Positions 18,094 through 26,746 of a stretch of DNA of 64,000 nt are shown piece after piece. Source of the stretch: Micromonospora luteifusca (GTDB taxonomy: Bacteria; Actinomycetota; Actinomycetes; Mycobacteriales; Micromonosporaceae); NCBI RefSeq assembly GCF_016907275.1, contig NZ_JAFBBP010000001.1:682001-746000 (forward strand), read 5' to 3'. The position numbers were made by a program, and so were the translations under genes. The stretch's first letter is position 1, and each line of letters starts with the position of its first letter. The notes below the pieces were generated by a model, which saw only the letters and a program-made list of their open reading frames with translations, was not told the origin of the DNA and ran no database searches.

Positions 18094-18909
18094 GTGACTG
18101 TCGACCAGACGCCCCTCTTCGTGGTCGCCGACGTGCACGGCCACCGCGCCGAGCTGCGCAACGCGCTGCAGGATGCCGGCCTCACCGACGCGGCCGGGCA
18201 CTGGTCCGGCGCGGACGCGCGGCTGTGGCTGCTCGGTGACTACGTCGACCGCGGACCGGACGGGATCGGGGTCATCGACGACGTACGGCGGCTGACCGGC
18301 GAGGCCGCCGGAGTCGGCGGCGAGGTGCACGCACTGCTGGGTAACCACGAGGTGCAGTTGCTCGCGGCGTACCTCCTCGACACCAGCACGGTGCCCGGCT
18401 GGCAGCAGCAGGACGGCTTCCGGGGCGCCTGGGCACGATTCGGCGGTCGAGACGACGACCTGCGCCGGCTCCGCGACGAGCACATCTCGTGGATCGTCTC
18501 CCGACCGGCCATGGCGGTCGTCGACGGCTACCTGCTGGTGCACTCCGACACCACCCGCTATCTGGAGTTCGGCGACAGTGTCGCCGCCGTCAACGCCGAG
18601 GTCGCGAAGGCGCTCGCCAGTCGGGACGCCGCCGGCTGGCTGGCGTTCTGCTATCAGATGAGCGACCGTGGCGCGTTCCGGGACAGCGAGCCGGCCAAGC
18701 CGGACGACCCGGTGGCCACCATGCTCGGCACGTACGGTGGCGAGGTGCTGGTGCACGGCCACAGCACGCTCACCAAGCACTTCGGGGTCGCCCCTGGCGA
18801 GGTGCGCGAGGCCCTGCGGTACGCCGACGGCCGCGTCCTCGCCATCGATGGCGGCGCCTACGAGGGCGGTCGGATCCTGGTCACCCGGCTCGACGACCTC
18901 ACGAGCTGA
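18094..18909 (+). CDS. metallophosphoesterase (calcineurin-like)
   Basis: About 271 aa with the dinuclear-metal phosphoesterase signature in order: VVADVHGHRAEL (DxH), LLGDYVDRGPDG (GDxxDRG), LLGNHEVQLL (GNHE), a middle His in LLVHSD, and VHGHSTL (GH). This pattern matches bacterial Ser/Thr phosphatase or bis(5'-nucleosyl)-tetraphosphatase-like enzymes; substrate unknown. The open frame extends upstream to 18001, but that part overlaps the divergent dehydrogenase; the GTG at 18094 directly precedes the first conserved strand and has a -10-like TAGGGT 7 bp upstream. Its 3' end overlaps the convergent flavodoxin gene by 11 bp. Confidence 0.88.
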   Translation: MTVDQTPLFVVADVHGHRAELRNALQDAGLTDAAGHWSGADARLWLLGDYVDRGPDGIGVIDDVRRLTGEAAGVGGEVHALLGNHEVQLLAAYLLDTSTVPGWQQQDGFRGAWARFGGRDDDLRRLRDEHISWIVSRPAMAVVDGYLLVHSDTTRYLEFGDSVAAVNAEVAKALASRDAAGWLAFCYQMSDRGAFRDSEPAKPDDPVATMLGTYGGEVLVHGHSTLTKHFGVAPGEVREALRYADGRVLAIDGGAYEGGRILVTRLDDLTS

Positions 18910-19585
18910 TCAGGTTGTTCTGCTTGAGCCAGGTCTGAACGGTAGGCCCGGCAGCGTCGACTTCTTCGCCGCGCACGGCCAGCCCGGTGGCGACCGTGGC
19001 ACCCCGGCAGGAGGCGGCGTAATCACGCTCGGTGGTGCCCAGCCCGCTCATGGCGTAGGTGGTGATCGGATGAACAGTCTTGCCGGTGAAGTCGTAGCCC
19101 TCGGCGAAGGTTGACATGATCATCGGCGCGCGGACGTTCCAGATCCCGCTGGCCAGCAGCACGGTGGTGTACCGGTCGACCGATGGGAGCGGGTTGGCGA
19201 TGGCGGGGCGCGCGTCGGCGTTCTGCTCGCGTACGTTGCGCGCGACCGTTTCGTCGTAGTCGTCGGAGTAGGGGTCGGCGGCCTCGATGCGGTGCACGTC
19301 GCAGCCGATCAGCTCGCCGATCATGTCGGCGAGCCGTTGTGTGTTGCCGGTCCGCAGGAACCGGCGACCGCCGTTGTGGTAGTTCCAGCCGGCGCGGGAG
19401 AAGTACGCCACCAGCACCGCTGGCCGCCCGCCCAGCGCGGTGGAGCGGCCCGGGGCCGTGCTGGCCGTCGGCTGCGGTCCCGAATCGGCCGCGCAGCCTC
19501 CCGAGGCTGCCGCCACCGCGGCGCCGGCCACTCCTACCCCGCTCAGTCGCAGCAGCGACCGGCGCCGAATGGCGATGCCCTGCAC
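18899..19585 (-). CDS. exported flavodoxin, Tat lipoprotein signal
   Basis: 228-aa protein with a twin-arginine signal (RRRSLLRLSGVGVAGAA) followed by a lipobox-like SGGC around residue 30, so it is probably exported folded and lipid-anchored outside the membrane. The mature part is a flavodoxin fold: VLVAYFSRAGWNYHNGG and TGNTQRLADMIGELIG form the FMN phosphate loop, with SGIWNVRAP next. Proteins of this type are described as flavodoxins or flavodoxin-like reductases of unknown partner. Co-oriented with and 29 bp downstream of the aldo/keto reductase gene, so the two may share a transcript. Confidence 0.85.
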   Translation of the reverse strand: MQGIAIRRRSLLRLSGVGVAGAAVAAASGGCAADSGPQPTASTAPGRSTALGGRPAVLVAYFSRAGWNYHNGGRRFLRTGNTQRLADMIGELIGCDVHRIEAADPYSDDYDETVARNVREQNADARPAIANPLPSVDRYTTVLLASGIWNVRAPMIMSTFAEGYDFTGKTVHPITTYAMSGLGTTERDYAASCRGATVATGLAVRGEEVDAAGPTVQTWLKQNNLISS

Positions 19586-19613
19586 GTCGTCACCTCCGGG
19601 TACGTGCTCTGGA

Positions 19614-20471
19614 TCAGTCGACCCGGCGTCCGCCGAGCCACTGGACCATCTTCGGGTCGCGGTGGTCGAAGAACACGGTCTCGCCGGTGTCCAGGCCGGC
19701 GATGCGGGTCATCTCCTCGTCGCTTAGCTCGAAGTCGAAAATGTCGAAATTCTGCGCCATCCGCTCGGGACGCACCGACTTCGGGATGACCACGACGTCA
19801 CGCTGGGTCAGCCAGCGCAGAACGACCTGGGCGACCGACTTTCCGTGCACGCTGCCGATATCGGTCAGGGTCGGGTTGCTGAACAGGTCGTTCTTGCCTT
19901 CGGCGAACGGCCCCCACGACTCGATCTGCACACGATGCTCGCGCATGAGCTGCTGGTCGGCGTGGCGCTGGAAGAACGGATGGGTCTCGACCTGGTTGAC
20001 CGCGGGGATCACGTCGTTGTGCTGGATCAGATCCACCAGCCGGTCCGGGAAGAAGTTCGACACGCCGATCGCCTTGATCAGCCCCTGGCTGTAAAGCTTC
20101 TGCATCGCCCGCCACGAGCTGTAGTAGTCCCCCAGGGGCTGGTGGATCAGGTACAGATCGAGGTAGTCCACGCCCAGCTTCCGCAGGGACGTGTCGAACT
20201 CGCGCCTGGCGGTGTCCTCGCCGGTGTGTTGGATCCAGAGCTTGGTCGTGACAAACAGCTCCTCGCGGGGGATGCCGCTGGCGGCGATCGCCCGGCCGAC
20301 GGCTTCCTCGTTGCCGTAGGAGGCGGCGGTGTCGATGGACCGGTAGCCGGCCGCCAACGCGTCGGTGACGACCTGCTCAGTCTGCTCACCGGGGACCTGA
20401 AAGACACCGAAACCCAGAATCGGCATCTGGACCCCGTTGTTGAGCGTGACGAGTCGGTTCTGCACAGCCAT
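19614..20471 (-). CDS. aldo/keto reductase
   Basis: 285-aa NADPH-dependent (alpha/beta)8-barrel reductase of the AKR5-like bacterial group. Visible: [15 protein letters not shown] at the N-terminus, [16 protein letters not shown] with the catalytic Asp/Tyr, [21 protein letters not shown] and the C-terminal cofactor motif [13 protein letters not shown]. It would reduce small aldehydes or ketones. The start at 20471 (MAVQNRL) has GGAGGG 8 bp upstream, so the longer frame to 20537 is rejected. Divergently transcribed from an XRE regulator that probably controls it. Confidence 0.9.
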   Translation of the reverse strand: MAVQNRLVTLNNGVQMPILGFGVFQVPGEQTEQVVTDALAAGYRSIDTAASYGNEEAVGRAIAASGIPREELFVTTKLWIQHTGEDTARREFDTSLRKLGVDYLDLYLIHQPLGDYYSSWRAMQKLYSQGLIKAIGVSNFFPDRLVDLIQHNDVIPAVNQVETHPFFQRHADQQLMREHRVQIESWGPFAEGKNDLFSNPTLTDIGSVHGKSVAQVVLRWLTQRDVVVIPKSVRPERMAQNFDIFDFELSDEEMTRIAGLDTGETVFFDHRDPKMVQWLGGRRVD

Positions 20472-20497
20472 ACCGGTTCCCTCCGCTGGTTCGGTTC

Positions 20498-20509
20498 TGG
20501 TCCGGACCA
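20498..20509. promoter_or_regulatory. 12-bp palindrome between aldo/keto reductase and XRE regulator
   Basis: TGGTCCGGACCA is a perfect palindrome 26 bp upstream of the aldo/keto reductase start, in the 136-bp gap between the divergent genes. It is a candidate operator for the XRE regulator at 20608. Confidence 0.4.
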
Positions 20510-20607
20510 CCACCCAACCCGGTTTCGCGGCCGGCAAACAGTGACGGTCCTGCCCGGTAACGCCAGACCCTCCCTACGCGCCCGAACAGCGCCGTACGTT
20601 CGAGGAC

Positions 20608-21510
20608 ATGGACAACCGCAGTGAGGTCCGGGACTTCCTCACCACCCGCCGTGAACGACTCACTCCCGAGCAAGCCGGTGTCCCGTTCTTCGGCGGAAGG
20701 CGGCGGGTCAAGGGCCTGCGCCGCGAGGAGGTGGCGATGCTCGCCGGGATGAGCACCGACTACTACACCCGGCTGGAACGCGGCAACCTCACCGGCGTCT
20801 CCCACTCGGTGCTGGACGCCCTCGCCCACGCGTTGCAACTCGACGAAGCCGAACGCGCCCACCTGTTTGACCTCGCCGAAACCGCCAACGTGCCCAAACC
20901 CGGGCACCCACCCCGGCGAGTGGCACGCCGGACGCCAGTGCGGGCCGGCGTCCAGCGCATCCTGGACACCATCAACGCCCCCGCGTACGCCCGCAACGGG
21001 CGAATGGACATCCTGGCCACCAACCGACTCGGACGGGCCCTGTTCGCCGACGCCCTCGGTGCGACTGGCGGTTTCAACCTCGTCCGTTTCCTGTTCCTCG
21101 ATCCCCGCGCACAGGATTTCTACCCCGCCTGGCGCTCAGTGGCCGCCGACAGCGTCGCCGCCCTGCGCACCTACGCCGGACGAAACCCCTACGACCGCGC
21201 GCTCACCGACCTGGTTGGCGAACTCAGCACCCGCAGCGAGGCTTTCCGCACGTGGTGGGCCACCCACAACGTGAAACTGCATCACACCGCCACCAAGACG
21301 ATGCGCCACGCCATCGCCGGAGACCTCGAACTCACCGGCGAAGCCCTCCACCTGCCCGGCGACTCCGACCTGACGATCATCACCTACACCTGGGAGCCGG
21401 CAAGCCCCACGGAGCAGGCACTCGTCTTTCTCGCCTCCTGGAATTCCCAGCCCGCCGACGACGCCACCGGTCAACACTCGCGCTCACCCCGAGGCCCGAC
21501 CTCCAGGTGA
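20608..21510 (+). CDS. XRE-family regulator with MmyB-like ligand domain
   Basis: 300-aa regulator. The N-terminal helix-turn-helix (about residues 10-75) contains RRVKGLRREEVAMLAGMSTDYY and RLERGNLTGVSHSVLDALA; the rest is the MmyB-like PAS-type ligand domain (GRMDILATNRLGRALFAD, FYPAWRSVAADSVAALR) that binds small lipophilic molecules in this family. Such regulators usually sit divergent from one oxidoreductase and control it, as here with the aldo/keto reductase. A second regulator of the same family occurs at 41776-42615. Confidence 0.9.
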   Translation: MDNRSEVRDFLTTRRERLTPEQAGVPFFGGRRRVKGLRREEVAMLAGMSTDYYTRLERGNLTGVSHSVLDALAHALQLDEAERAHLFDLAETANVPKPGHPPRRVARRTPVRAGVQRILDTINAPAYARNGRMDILATNRLGRALFADALGATGGFNLVRFLFLDPRAQDFYPAWRSVAADSVAALRTYAGRNPYDRALTDLVGELSTRSEAFRTWWATHNVKLHHTATKTMRHAIAGDLELTGEALHLPGDSDLTIITYTWEPASPTEQALVFLASWNSQPADDATGQHSRSPRGPTSR

Positions 21511-21565
21511 ACCGCGCGCGTACCGGCCCGGCCCTGCACCTCAGCGGCCGGTTTACCATTCCGCC

Positions 21566-22096
21566 ATGGACGACACCACCCGCGGCGTACGTATCAGACG
21601 CGGTGGCCCGGCCGATGCGCCCGCCGTACTGGACATGCTCGATGCCGCGGTGACCTGGATGAACGATCGCGGCAACACCGAGCAGTGGGGCACGACGCCG
21701 TTCTCTGCAAAGCCCGGAGGGCCCGAGCTGGTCGACCGGTACCTGACCGAGAACCTCCCGTACATCGCGGAGGTGGACGGAACGCCTGCCGCAACCTTGG
21801 TATTGGACTCCGGTCCCAACCCGACGGCGCCGATCGCGCCCGCGAAAGAACCCGAGCGGTTCGTTCGCCTACTCGTCTCCCACCGACGATTCGCCGGTCA
21901 GAAGCTCGGGTCGGCCCTGCTGGCACACGCGGTCGAGGAGACCCGGCGCGCCGGCGTCGGGTTGCTACGGGTCGACTGCTGGGCGGGCGGCGGTGGTCAG
22001 TTGGTGGCGTACTACGAGCGCCACGGGTTCACGTCCACCGAAACCTTCCTAGCTGGAGCCTGGCCGGGGCAGGTGCTGGCCCAGCGGGTCGGTTGA
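21566..22096 (+). CDS. GNAT-family N-acetyltransferase
   Basis: 176-aa acetyltransferase. The acetyl-CoA binding motif is visible as RRFAGQKLGSALLAHAVEE, followed by LLRVDCWAGGGGQLVAYYERHGF, the typical GNAT strand-helix end. The N-terminal part (AVTWMNDRGNTEQWGTTPFS) resembles GNATs acting on small molecules or protein N-termini, but the substrate is not readable. It starts 55 bp after the XRE gene and may be read from the same promoter. Confidence 0.85.
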   Translation: MDDTTRGVRIRRGGPADAPAVLDMLDAAVTWMNDRGNTEQWGTTPFSAKPGGPELVDRYLTENLPYIAEVDGTPAATLVLDSGPNPTAPIAPAKEPERFVRLLVSHRRFAGQKLGSALLAHAVEETRRAGVGLLRVDCWAGGGGQLVAYYERHGFTSTETFLAGAWPGQVLAQRVG

Positions 22097-22106
22097 GCCG
22101 CAGACC

Positions 22107-22190
22107 TCAGTCGACCCTGACCACGTACTTGCCCCGCACCCCGCCCGCCTCCAACGCCCGGTGTGCCGCCGCTGTCTCCTGCCCGGCCGA
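22107..22190 (-). pseudogene. C-terminal remnant of an NADP-dependent zinc-type oxidoreductase
   Basis: About 28 codons on the minus strand read QETAAAHRALEAGGVRGKYV and end VRVD-stop, which is how quinone oxidoreductase/zinc-type alcohol dehydrogenases end. Upstream of this the reading frame no longer resembles the family and no start is found, so this is a 3' fragment left by deletion. It is convergent with the GNAT gene, 10 bp away. Confidence 0.5.
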
Positions 22191-22485
22191 TCCCGGGTTC
22201 CGCCAGGGCTGAACAGCCGCGTCCGCCCCCACCCACGTCGAGCTTGGCTGGCGCCCCGTCCCGCGTCGCGCTCATGTTGCTGCCCGCAACGACGGCGGTG
22301 TCGCCTCCCCGCCTCGACGGGACGCCAGCCTGGATCGCCGAACGGGCGGGTGGGCGGGACGGCGGAGTCACCCTCCAGCGGGAAGGCGTTCGCTACGTCG
22401 AGGGAGGTGGCAGGCGTGTGGTGAGTCCGATGGTTGACCTCATCCGCGGCGCGACACAGCGCCGCAGCAACAGGGGGAGAATCGG

Positions 22486-22937
22486 ATGCGGAAAGTGATC
22501 CGCCGCATGGCATTGACCGCAGTCGCGGCCCTGGCCACAACGCTGGGTGCTGCCACCGTGGGCGGCGTGGCGAACGCGACGACCGAAGGCCCCGCCGCAC
22601 AGGAGACTGCCAGCGTCGGGAGGGTGCAGGGTTGGGGGCGCCTGCACTACCAGGATCCGATCCATGACGTGCAGTTCTCCGTGGACGCCACCGTCACCTA
22701 CCCACCGGGGCCGACCCGATGAGCCGGGAGATCGGGTGGCTGAAGCAACGCTTCGGCTTCAGCATCGCGGACAACGGCAAGGGGCACTTCGACCGGGTTG
22801 GGTGGTCCGGCCCGCAGCTGCGAGACGTGCCCGGACGGCCCGACGATCCCGAGCTTCGGCGATGCATGGCTCCGGCACCGTTCCACACCGTCCGGGCGGG
22901 TGGTTACACGGTTGTGGGCGCAGACTTCGCCGGGTGA
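22486..22937 (+). pseudogene. small secreted protein split by a frameshift
   Basis: The first part (22486-22722) starts at an ATG behind GGGGGAG and encodes a signal peptide ([20 protein letters not shown], then an ANA-like cleavage region) and a short mature stretch with [10 protein letters not shown] and FSVDATVTY. It stops at 22722. The second part, in another frame from about 22719 to 22937, continues with GFSIADNGKGHFDRVGW and RCMAPAPFHTVRAGGYTVV, which reads as the other half of the same actinobacterial secreted-protein family. I read this as one gene broken by an indel or small deletion near 22720. Alternatively the two frames are translationally coupled (ATGA overlap). Function of the family is unknown to me. 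Confidence 0.55.
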
Positions 22938-22947
22938 CAAGGTGCTC

Positions 22948-22971
22948 GGGGCCGGCGGCTACGTCGGCCCC
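22948..22971 (+). terminator. hairpin after the secreted-protein remnant
   Basis: GGGGCCG at 22948-22954 pairs with CGGCCCC at 22965-22971 across a 10-nt loop, just past the last coding part of the broken secreted-protein gene. No clear T tract follows, so it is a weak call. Confidence 0.3.
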
Positions 22972-23011
22972 GATGGGATCCCCCGTGGGCGCGTCGCGCT
23001 CGGCGAGGCGG

Positions 23012-23485
23012 TCATTCCGGTTGCTTCTTTTCAGCGGCGAGGCGGTTCGCGAGGGCTAGTCCGGCGGGCGACTGTCGGGTAAAGCCGTCGAGGAATCTGA
23101 TGAAGGCACCGATGTCCGTCCCCGCACTGGCGTGGTCGAGCAGCTCGTACAGCTGGTTCTCGATCTCTACGACGCGGAGGGCTTTGTCCCGCCCCTGCCT
23201 GGTGAGCGTGAGCCGGACCTGCCGTCGGTCGTGTTCACTTGTGGTTCTCTCCACGAGACCTGCGGCGACAAGTCGATCGACGATGCGACTGGGGCTGGTG
23301 CCGGTGTCGCAGACGAGCATGTCGCCGAGTTCCCTGAGTGCAAGCGGTCCGTGGTCGCCGATGATGCGCAGTGCTTCCGATTGCGCCGGCGTCACACCGA
23401 TCTCGGACAGCCTCACGGTGAGCTGACGGTTGCCTTCTCGTTGTGCTGCGAGGATGAGGTAGCGAAGCTGCTCGGCTGTTCTCAC
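23012..23485 (-). CDS. MarR-family transcriptional regulator
   Basis: 157-aa winged-helix regulator: recognition region VTPAQSEALRIIGDHGPLALRELGDML, then SRIVDRLVAAGLVERTTSEHDRRQVRLTLT (helix plus wing with the conserved Asp-Arg). It is the second gene of a two-gene operon, overlapping the MBL-fold hydrolase stop/start by 4 bp. A tandem near-palindromic site just upstream of the operon is a natural autoregulatory operator. Ligand unknown. Confidence 0.9.
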   Translation of the reverse strand: MRTAEQLRYLILAAQREGNRQLTVRLSEIGVTPAQSEALRIIGDHGPLALRELGDMLVCDTGTSPSRIVDRLVAAGLVERTTSEHDRRQVRLTLTRQGRDKALRVVEIENQLYELLDHASAGTDIGAFIRFLDGFTRQSPAGLALANRLAAEKKQPE

Positions 23486-24357
23486 ACCGGCATCGTGCCG
23501 TGTTCCCGCAGGGCCGTGGCCAGGAGCCCGGGTGCCGCGGGGTCGTGTGCGGCGAGAATCGGCATGCTCGGGTGGCGGGCGGCCAACATGTTGACTCGAT
23601 GGGTGACCTCGTGCAGTCCGCTGAGGTCGCCGACTCCGGGGATGCGATCGGCCGCGAGACGCTGCACGTCATAGGTGACGTCGCCGACGAAGAGCATGGG
23701 CGGCAGCCCTTGAGCGCGTAGCAGCAGCGACATCGAACCAGGCGTGTGGCCGGGGGTCGGCAGCAACAACAGGGAGCCATCGCCCATGACGTCGTGGGCG
23801 TGCGTGAACGGCGCGATGGCGGGGTCTTCGACGCGATGCGGGGTGACAGCCGTGAAGCTGACGCCGGGCACGTGGATGTGCTCCCGCAGCAGACCGGCGA
23901 AGACTGCGAACCTCTTGTCGACCTCCGCCAGTTCGTTGGCATCGACCAGAATGTGCGCCGATCTCGGCAGCTCCCGCAGACCGCCGATGTGGTCTTGATG
24001 CAGGTGGGAGACGATCGCCACGCGTACGTCTGCGATGTCGTAGCCCTGGTCGCGAAGTCGCTCGGTCAGGGTGGCGCCCGCAGGAACGTCGAACTTGGCG
24101 AGCCGGCGGTAGAGGTGTCCGGCCGGACCGCCAGGGAAGTATCCCGGGTCGGTGACCGAGCGCCGGTCCTGGCCGGTATCGAACAGGACCAGTCCCTCGT
24201 CGTGCTCGATCACGTACACGTTGATCGGGAGGGGTTCGGTCCACCGGCGCGACGTGTTGAGCCACCACCACAGCGGGCTGCCGTTCGTCTCGCGGTGCTC
24301 CGGACGGATCTGGACGGTGCCGGTGCTGACCACCGTAACCCGCTTGATCGGCCTCAT
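23482..24357 (-). CDS. MBL-fold metallo-hydrolase (AHL-lactonase-like)
   Basis: About 291-aa metallo-beta-lactamase-fold hydrolase with the zinc motif SHLHQDHIGG (HxHxDH), LLPTPGHTPGSM with a third His, GDVTYD with the bridging Asp and a late His in AAHDPAAPG. The layout resembles N-acyl-homoserine-lactone lactonases of the AttM/AiiA type, but many relatives have other ester or lactone substrates. The ATG at 24357 is preferred: AAGGGGC precedes it, while the longer frame to 24426 would read through the operator. It is the first gene of the operon with marR. Confidence 0.85.
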   Translation of the reverse strand: MRPIKRVTVVSTGTVQIRPEHRETNGSPLWWWLNTSRRWTEPLPINVYVIEHDEGLVLFDTGQDRRSVTDPGYFPGGPAGHLYRRLAKFDVPAGATLTERLRDQGYDIADVRVAIVSHLHQDHIGGLRELPRSAHILVDANELAEVDKRFAVFAGLLREHIHVPGVSFTAVTPHRVEDPAIAPFTHAHDVMGDGSLLLLPTPGHTPGSMSLLLRAQGLPPMLFVGDVTYDVQRLAADRIPGVGDLSGLHEVTHRVNMLAARHPSMPILAAHDPAAPGLLATALREHGTMPV

Positions 24358-24369
24358 CGTGCCCCTTAG

Positions 24370-24395
24370 ATGTCGTGACATGCATGTCGCGACAT
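24370..24395. promoter_or_regulatory. tandem palindromic MarR-type operator
   Basis: ATGTCGTGACAT (24370-24381) and the perfect palindrome ATGTCGCGACAT (24384-24395) are separated by 2 bp; together they form a larger near-palindrome centred on TGCATG. The site lies 12 bp upstream of the MBL-hydrolase start, where a repressor would block transcription. The MarR protein in the same operon is the likely binder. Confidence 0.7.
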
Positions 24396-24479
24396 GGATT
24401 GAACGCCGGAGTGCCTCTCCTGTCAAGGCCTCCCCCCTGCTTCATCCGCTGGGGCGGGATCGCGGATGGGACGCGTGGG

Positions 24480-25235
24480 CTATGCCGGCAGTGCCGCGAC
24501 CGTGGCCGCGACGAAGCCGTCGGGGTTGTCCAGCATGATGTTGTGGCCGCTGTCGGGTACGGCGACCACCCGCACGCCCGCATCGGTCAGGGCCTGTGCG
24601 CCGATCGGTTCGTTGCCGGCCGGGTGGAGGTAGGTGCGCGGCACGGGCAGTTCGAGCAGCAACTCTCGCATGGTGGGGATGGTGCCGCGGCCGAGGTGTG
24701 CCGCCGTGCGGTACAACGCCTCCGGGCCCGTGAGCCGCATCGTCGCCGCCCAGGCCGGGCCGACCCGGGTGAGCGTGTCGGTTCGGCCGTCGCCGTGGAC
24801 GAACTGCTCCTCGGTGTAGCGGGAGCGGATGCCGACGCCCGGAGGCTGCGGGTCGAGGGTGGCGTCGACGAGGACCAGTGCGGAGACAAGGTGTGGATGG
24901 CGGGCGGCCAGGACGATGGCGACGGCCCCGCCCATGCTGTGCGCGATCACCTCTGCGGTGCTGACCCCGGCTGCTGTCAGCGCGGTGGCGGCGAGGTCGG
25001 CGTGCTCCTCCAGGGTGTACGAGGCGTCGGCCGGCCGATCGCTGATGCCGTGCCCGAGCAGGTCCATCAGCAGGCTGCGCCGTCCGGCGAGGGCGGGGTT
25101 GGTGGCCACCGCCGCGTAGTACGCCGGTGAGGAGGCGCCGAGCCCATGCAGGTAGACCCGTGTGGGCTCGGCGCCGGGGAGTTCCACCCAGCGGATCGTC
25201 GTGCCGTCCGGTCGGACCTGGGCGCCGCGCATCAC
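24480..25235 (-). CDS. alpha/beta-hydrolase
   Basis: 251-aa alpha/beta-hydrolase fold protein. Landmarks are the oxyanion region VYLHGLGASSPAYY, the nucleophile elbow AHSMGGAV (Ser), LVLVDATLD and the catalytic His in PDSGHNIML. Size fits a lid-bearing esterase or lactonase-like enzyme; substrate unknown. It diverges from the PadR regulator at 25295 across a 59-bp gap containing an inverted repeat, so PadR control is likely. Confidence 0.88.
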   Translation of the reverse strand: MMRGAQVRPDGTTIRWVELPGAEPTRVYLHGLGASSPAYYAAVATNPALAGRRSLLMDLLGHGISDRPADASYTLEEHADLAATALTAAGVSTAEVIAHSMGGAVAIVLAARHPHLVSALVLVDATLDPQPPGVGIRSRYTEEQFVHGDGRTDTLTRVGPAWAATMRLTGPEALYRTAAHLGRGTIPTMRELLLELPVPRTYLHPAGNEPIGAQALTDAGVRVVAVPDSGHNIMLDNPDGFVAATVAALPA

Positions 25236-25248
25236 GTACCTCCTGACC

Positions 25249-25270
25249 TATACCTCGCGTTCGAGATATT
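25249..25270. promoter_or_regulatory. inverted repeat in the hydrolase/padR divergent promoter
   Basis: TATACCTCG (25249-25257) and CGAGATATT (25262-25270) form 9-bp arms with two mismatches around CGTT. The AT-rich dyad in otherwise GC-rich DNA is typical for PadR sites and lies between the two divergent starts. Confidence 0.5.
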
Positions 25271-25294
25271 CCGTTGCCGAGGTAAGTTAGCACG

Positions 25295-25822
25295 GTGTTG
25301 GAGTTCGCGATATTGGGCTTCCTGGCCGACGCCCCGCTGCACGGGTACGAGCTACGCAGAAGTGTTGCCGCACTCACCGGCCACGTCCGGCCGATCGCGG
25401 ACGGGACGCTGTACCCGACGATCAAGCGGATGGAACGTGCGGGTTGGCTTCGCCGGGACGTGCAGGCGGGCCAGGTGGCGGCACCACGGCACGTGCTGAT
25501 CCTCAGCCCGGCCGGACAGGCGGAGTTACTGCGTCAGCTCCGCACACCCGACGAGCTCTTCATCAGCGACGAGAACCGCTGGTTCACGCTGCTGGCCTTC
25601 CTGCACCACCTCGACGACCCGGTCGCCCAGGCGGCCGTCCTGCGCCGCCGGCTCGATTTCCTCACGCAGCCGGCGAGCTTCTTCTGGGACGGCGACCGAC
25701 CGCTGCGCGCTGACGACTTTCCTCACGACCCCTTTCGCCGAGGGTTGTTCCGCATCGCCACCGCCACCAGCCGCACCGAGATCGCCTGGCTGCGAGAAAT
25801 GCTGACGACGCTCCCGGGATGA
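25295..25822 (+). CDS. PadR-family transcriptional regulator
   Basis: 175-aa regulator with the PadR N-terminal winged helix (FAILGFLADAPLHGYELRR, DGTLYPTIKRMERAGWLRR) and a C-terminal helical dimerisation half. It begins with GTG at 25295; a short leader of 24 bp separates it from the inverted repeat. Ligand unknown; the divergent alpha/beta-hydrolase is the probable target. Convergent with the ring-cleavage dioxygenase, 30 bp apart. Confidence 0.9.
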   Translation: MLEFAILGFLADAPLHGYELRRSVAALTGHVRPIADGTLYPTIKRMERAGWLRRDVQAGQVAAPRHVLILSPAGQAELLRQLRTPDELFISDENRWFTLLAFLHHLDDPVAQAAVLRRRLDFLTQPASFFWDGDRPLRADDFPHDPFRRGLFRIATATSRTEIAWLREMLTTLPG

Positions 25823-25852
25823 CCATCCGGACCGACTCCGGCCGACTGACGC

Positions 25853-26746
25853 TCACCCCTCCCCGCGAGCCACGGCCGCGGGCGCCAGAACGATGTCGAA
25901 GCGCACCCGTGACCACGTGCGGTCTCCCAGGTCCCGACCATCGGGAGTGGGGGAACCGGCCGGCCGGGGCTCGAAATCCAGCACCAGCGAGTCCCGTACG
26001 CCGAACACGCTGTCGCGGTCCAGCAGCTCGTCCCCGCGCACGAAGATGTGCGTCACCAGGGTTCTGAGCCCCTCCCCCTGAATCATCAGATGCAGGTGCG
26101 CGGCCCGCATCGGCGACCGTCCGGTGGCGGCCAGCAGCCGGCCGACCGGGCCGTCGTGCGGGATCGGGTACGGCGTCGGGGTGACCCCCCAGAAGCGGTA
26201 GCTCCCATCGGCGTCGCTGTACAGGTGCCCGCGGGCGGCGGAACGACCGTCGCCGTACTGGACGTCGTAGAAGCCGTCCTCGTCGGCTCCCCAGATCTCG
26301 ATGCGCGCGTGCGGCACCGCGTTGCCGCCCGTGTCGGTGACCCTGCCCTCGACCCAGCACGGCTGCCCGGACGCTCCGGCCGCGATGTCCCCGCCGAGTT
26401 CGATCTCCGGTGACCCGTCGACGAAGAACGGGCCGAACACCGTCGCCTCGGTGGCGTCGCCGTACGCCTCGTTGTTGATGGTGATGGTCTGCATCGAGGC
26501 ACCCAGGACGTCGGAGAGCAGGATGAACTCCTGACGCCGATCGTCGGTGATGTGCCCGACGGCGGTGAGGAACTCGATGGCACGCTGCCACTCCTGCTCG
26601 GTCAGCCGCACCTCCCGCAGGAAGGCGTGCAGGTGCCGGGTGAGCGCCTGCATCAGCTCCCTGACCCGCTCATCCGGCGCGTCGTCGAACGACGCGGCCA
26701 CCCTTTCGACGAGCTGTGACTCGCGGTTCCGCTGCTCCAGGGTCAT
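25853..26746 (-). CDS. intradiol dioxygenase, hydroxyquinol 1,2-dioxygenase type
   Basis: 297-aa non-heme Fe(III) ring-cleavage enzyme. The N-terminal helical dimerisation domain contains [19 protein letters not shown]; the catalytic part has [24 protein letters not shown] and RAAHLHLMI, which supply the Tyr and His iron ligands. Length and the GRLLAATGR phrase fit hydroxyquinol 1,2-dioxygenase, which opens 1,2,4-trihydroxybenzene to maleylacetate. The adjacent maleylacetate reductase supports this; catechol 1,2-dioxygenase is the alternative. ATG at 26746 has GGAGGGG upstream; its start overlaps the reductase stop by 4 bp. Confidence 0.88.
   Translation of the reverse strand: MTLEQRNRESQLVERVAASFDDAPDERVRELMQALTRHLHAFLREVRLTEQEWQRAIEFLTAVGHITDDRRQEFILLSDVLGASMQTITINNEAYGDATEATVFGPFFVDGSPEIELGGDIAAGASGQPCWVEGRVTDTGGNAVPHARIEIWGADEDGFYDVQYGDGRSAARGHLYSDADGSYRFWGVTPTPYPIPHDGPVGRLLAATGRSPMRAAHLHLMIQGEGLRTLVTHIFVRGDELLDRDSVFGVRDSLVLDFEPRPAGSPTPDGRDLGDRTWSRVRFDIVLAPAAVARGEG

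Noticed and set aside
23482..24357. Beta-lactamase resistance function for the MBL-fold protein
   Set aside because: The HxHxDH arrangement and context with a co-encoded MarR fit lactonase-type hydrolases; no secretion signal.
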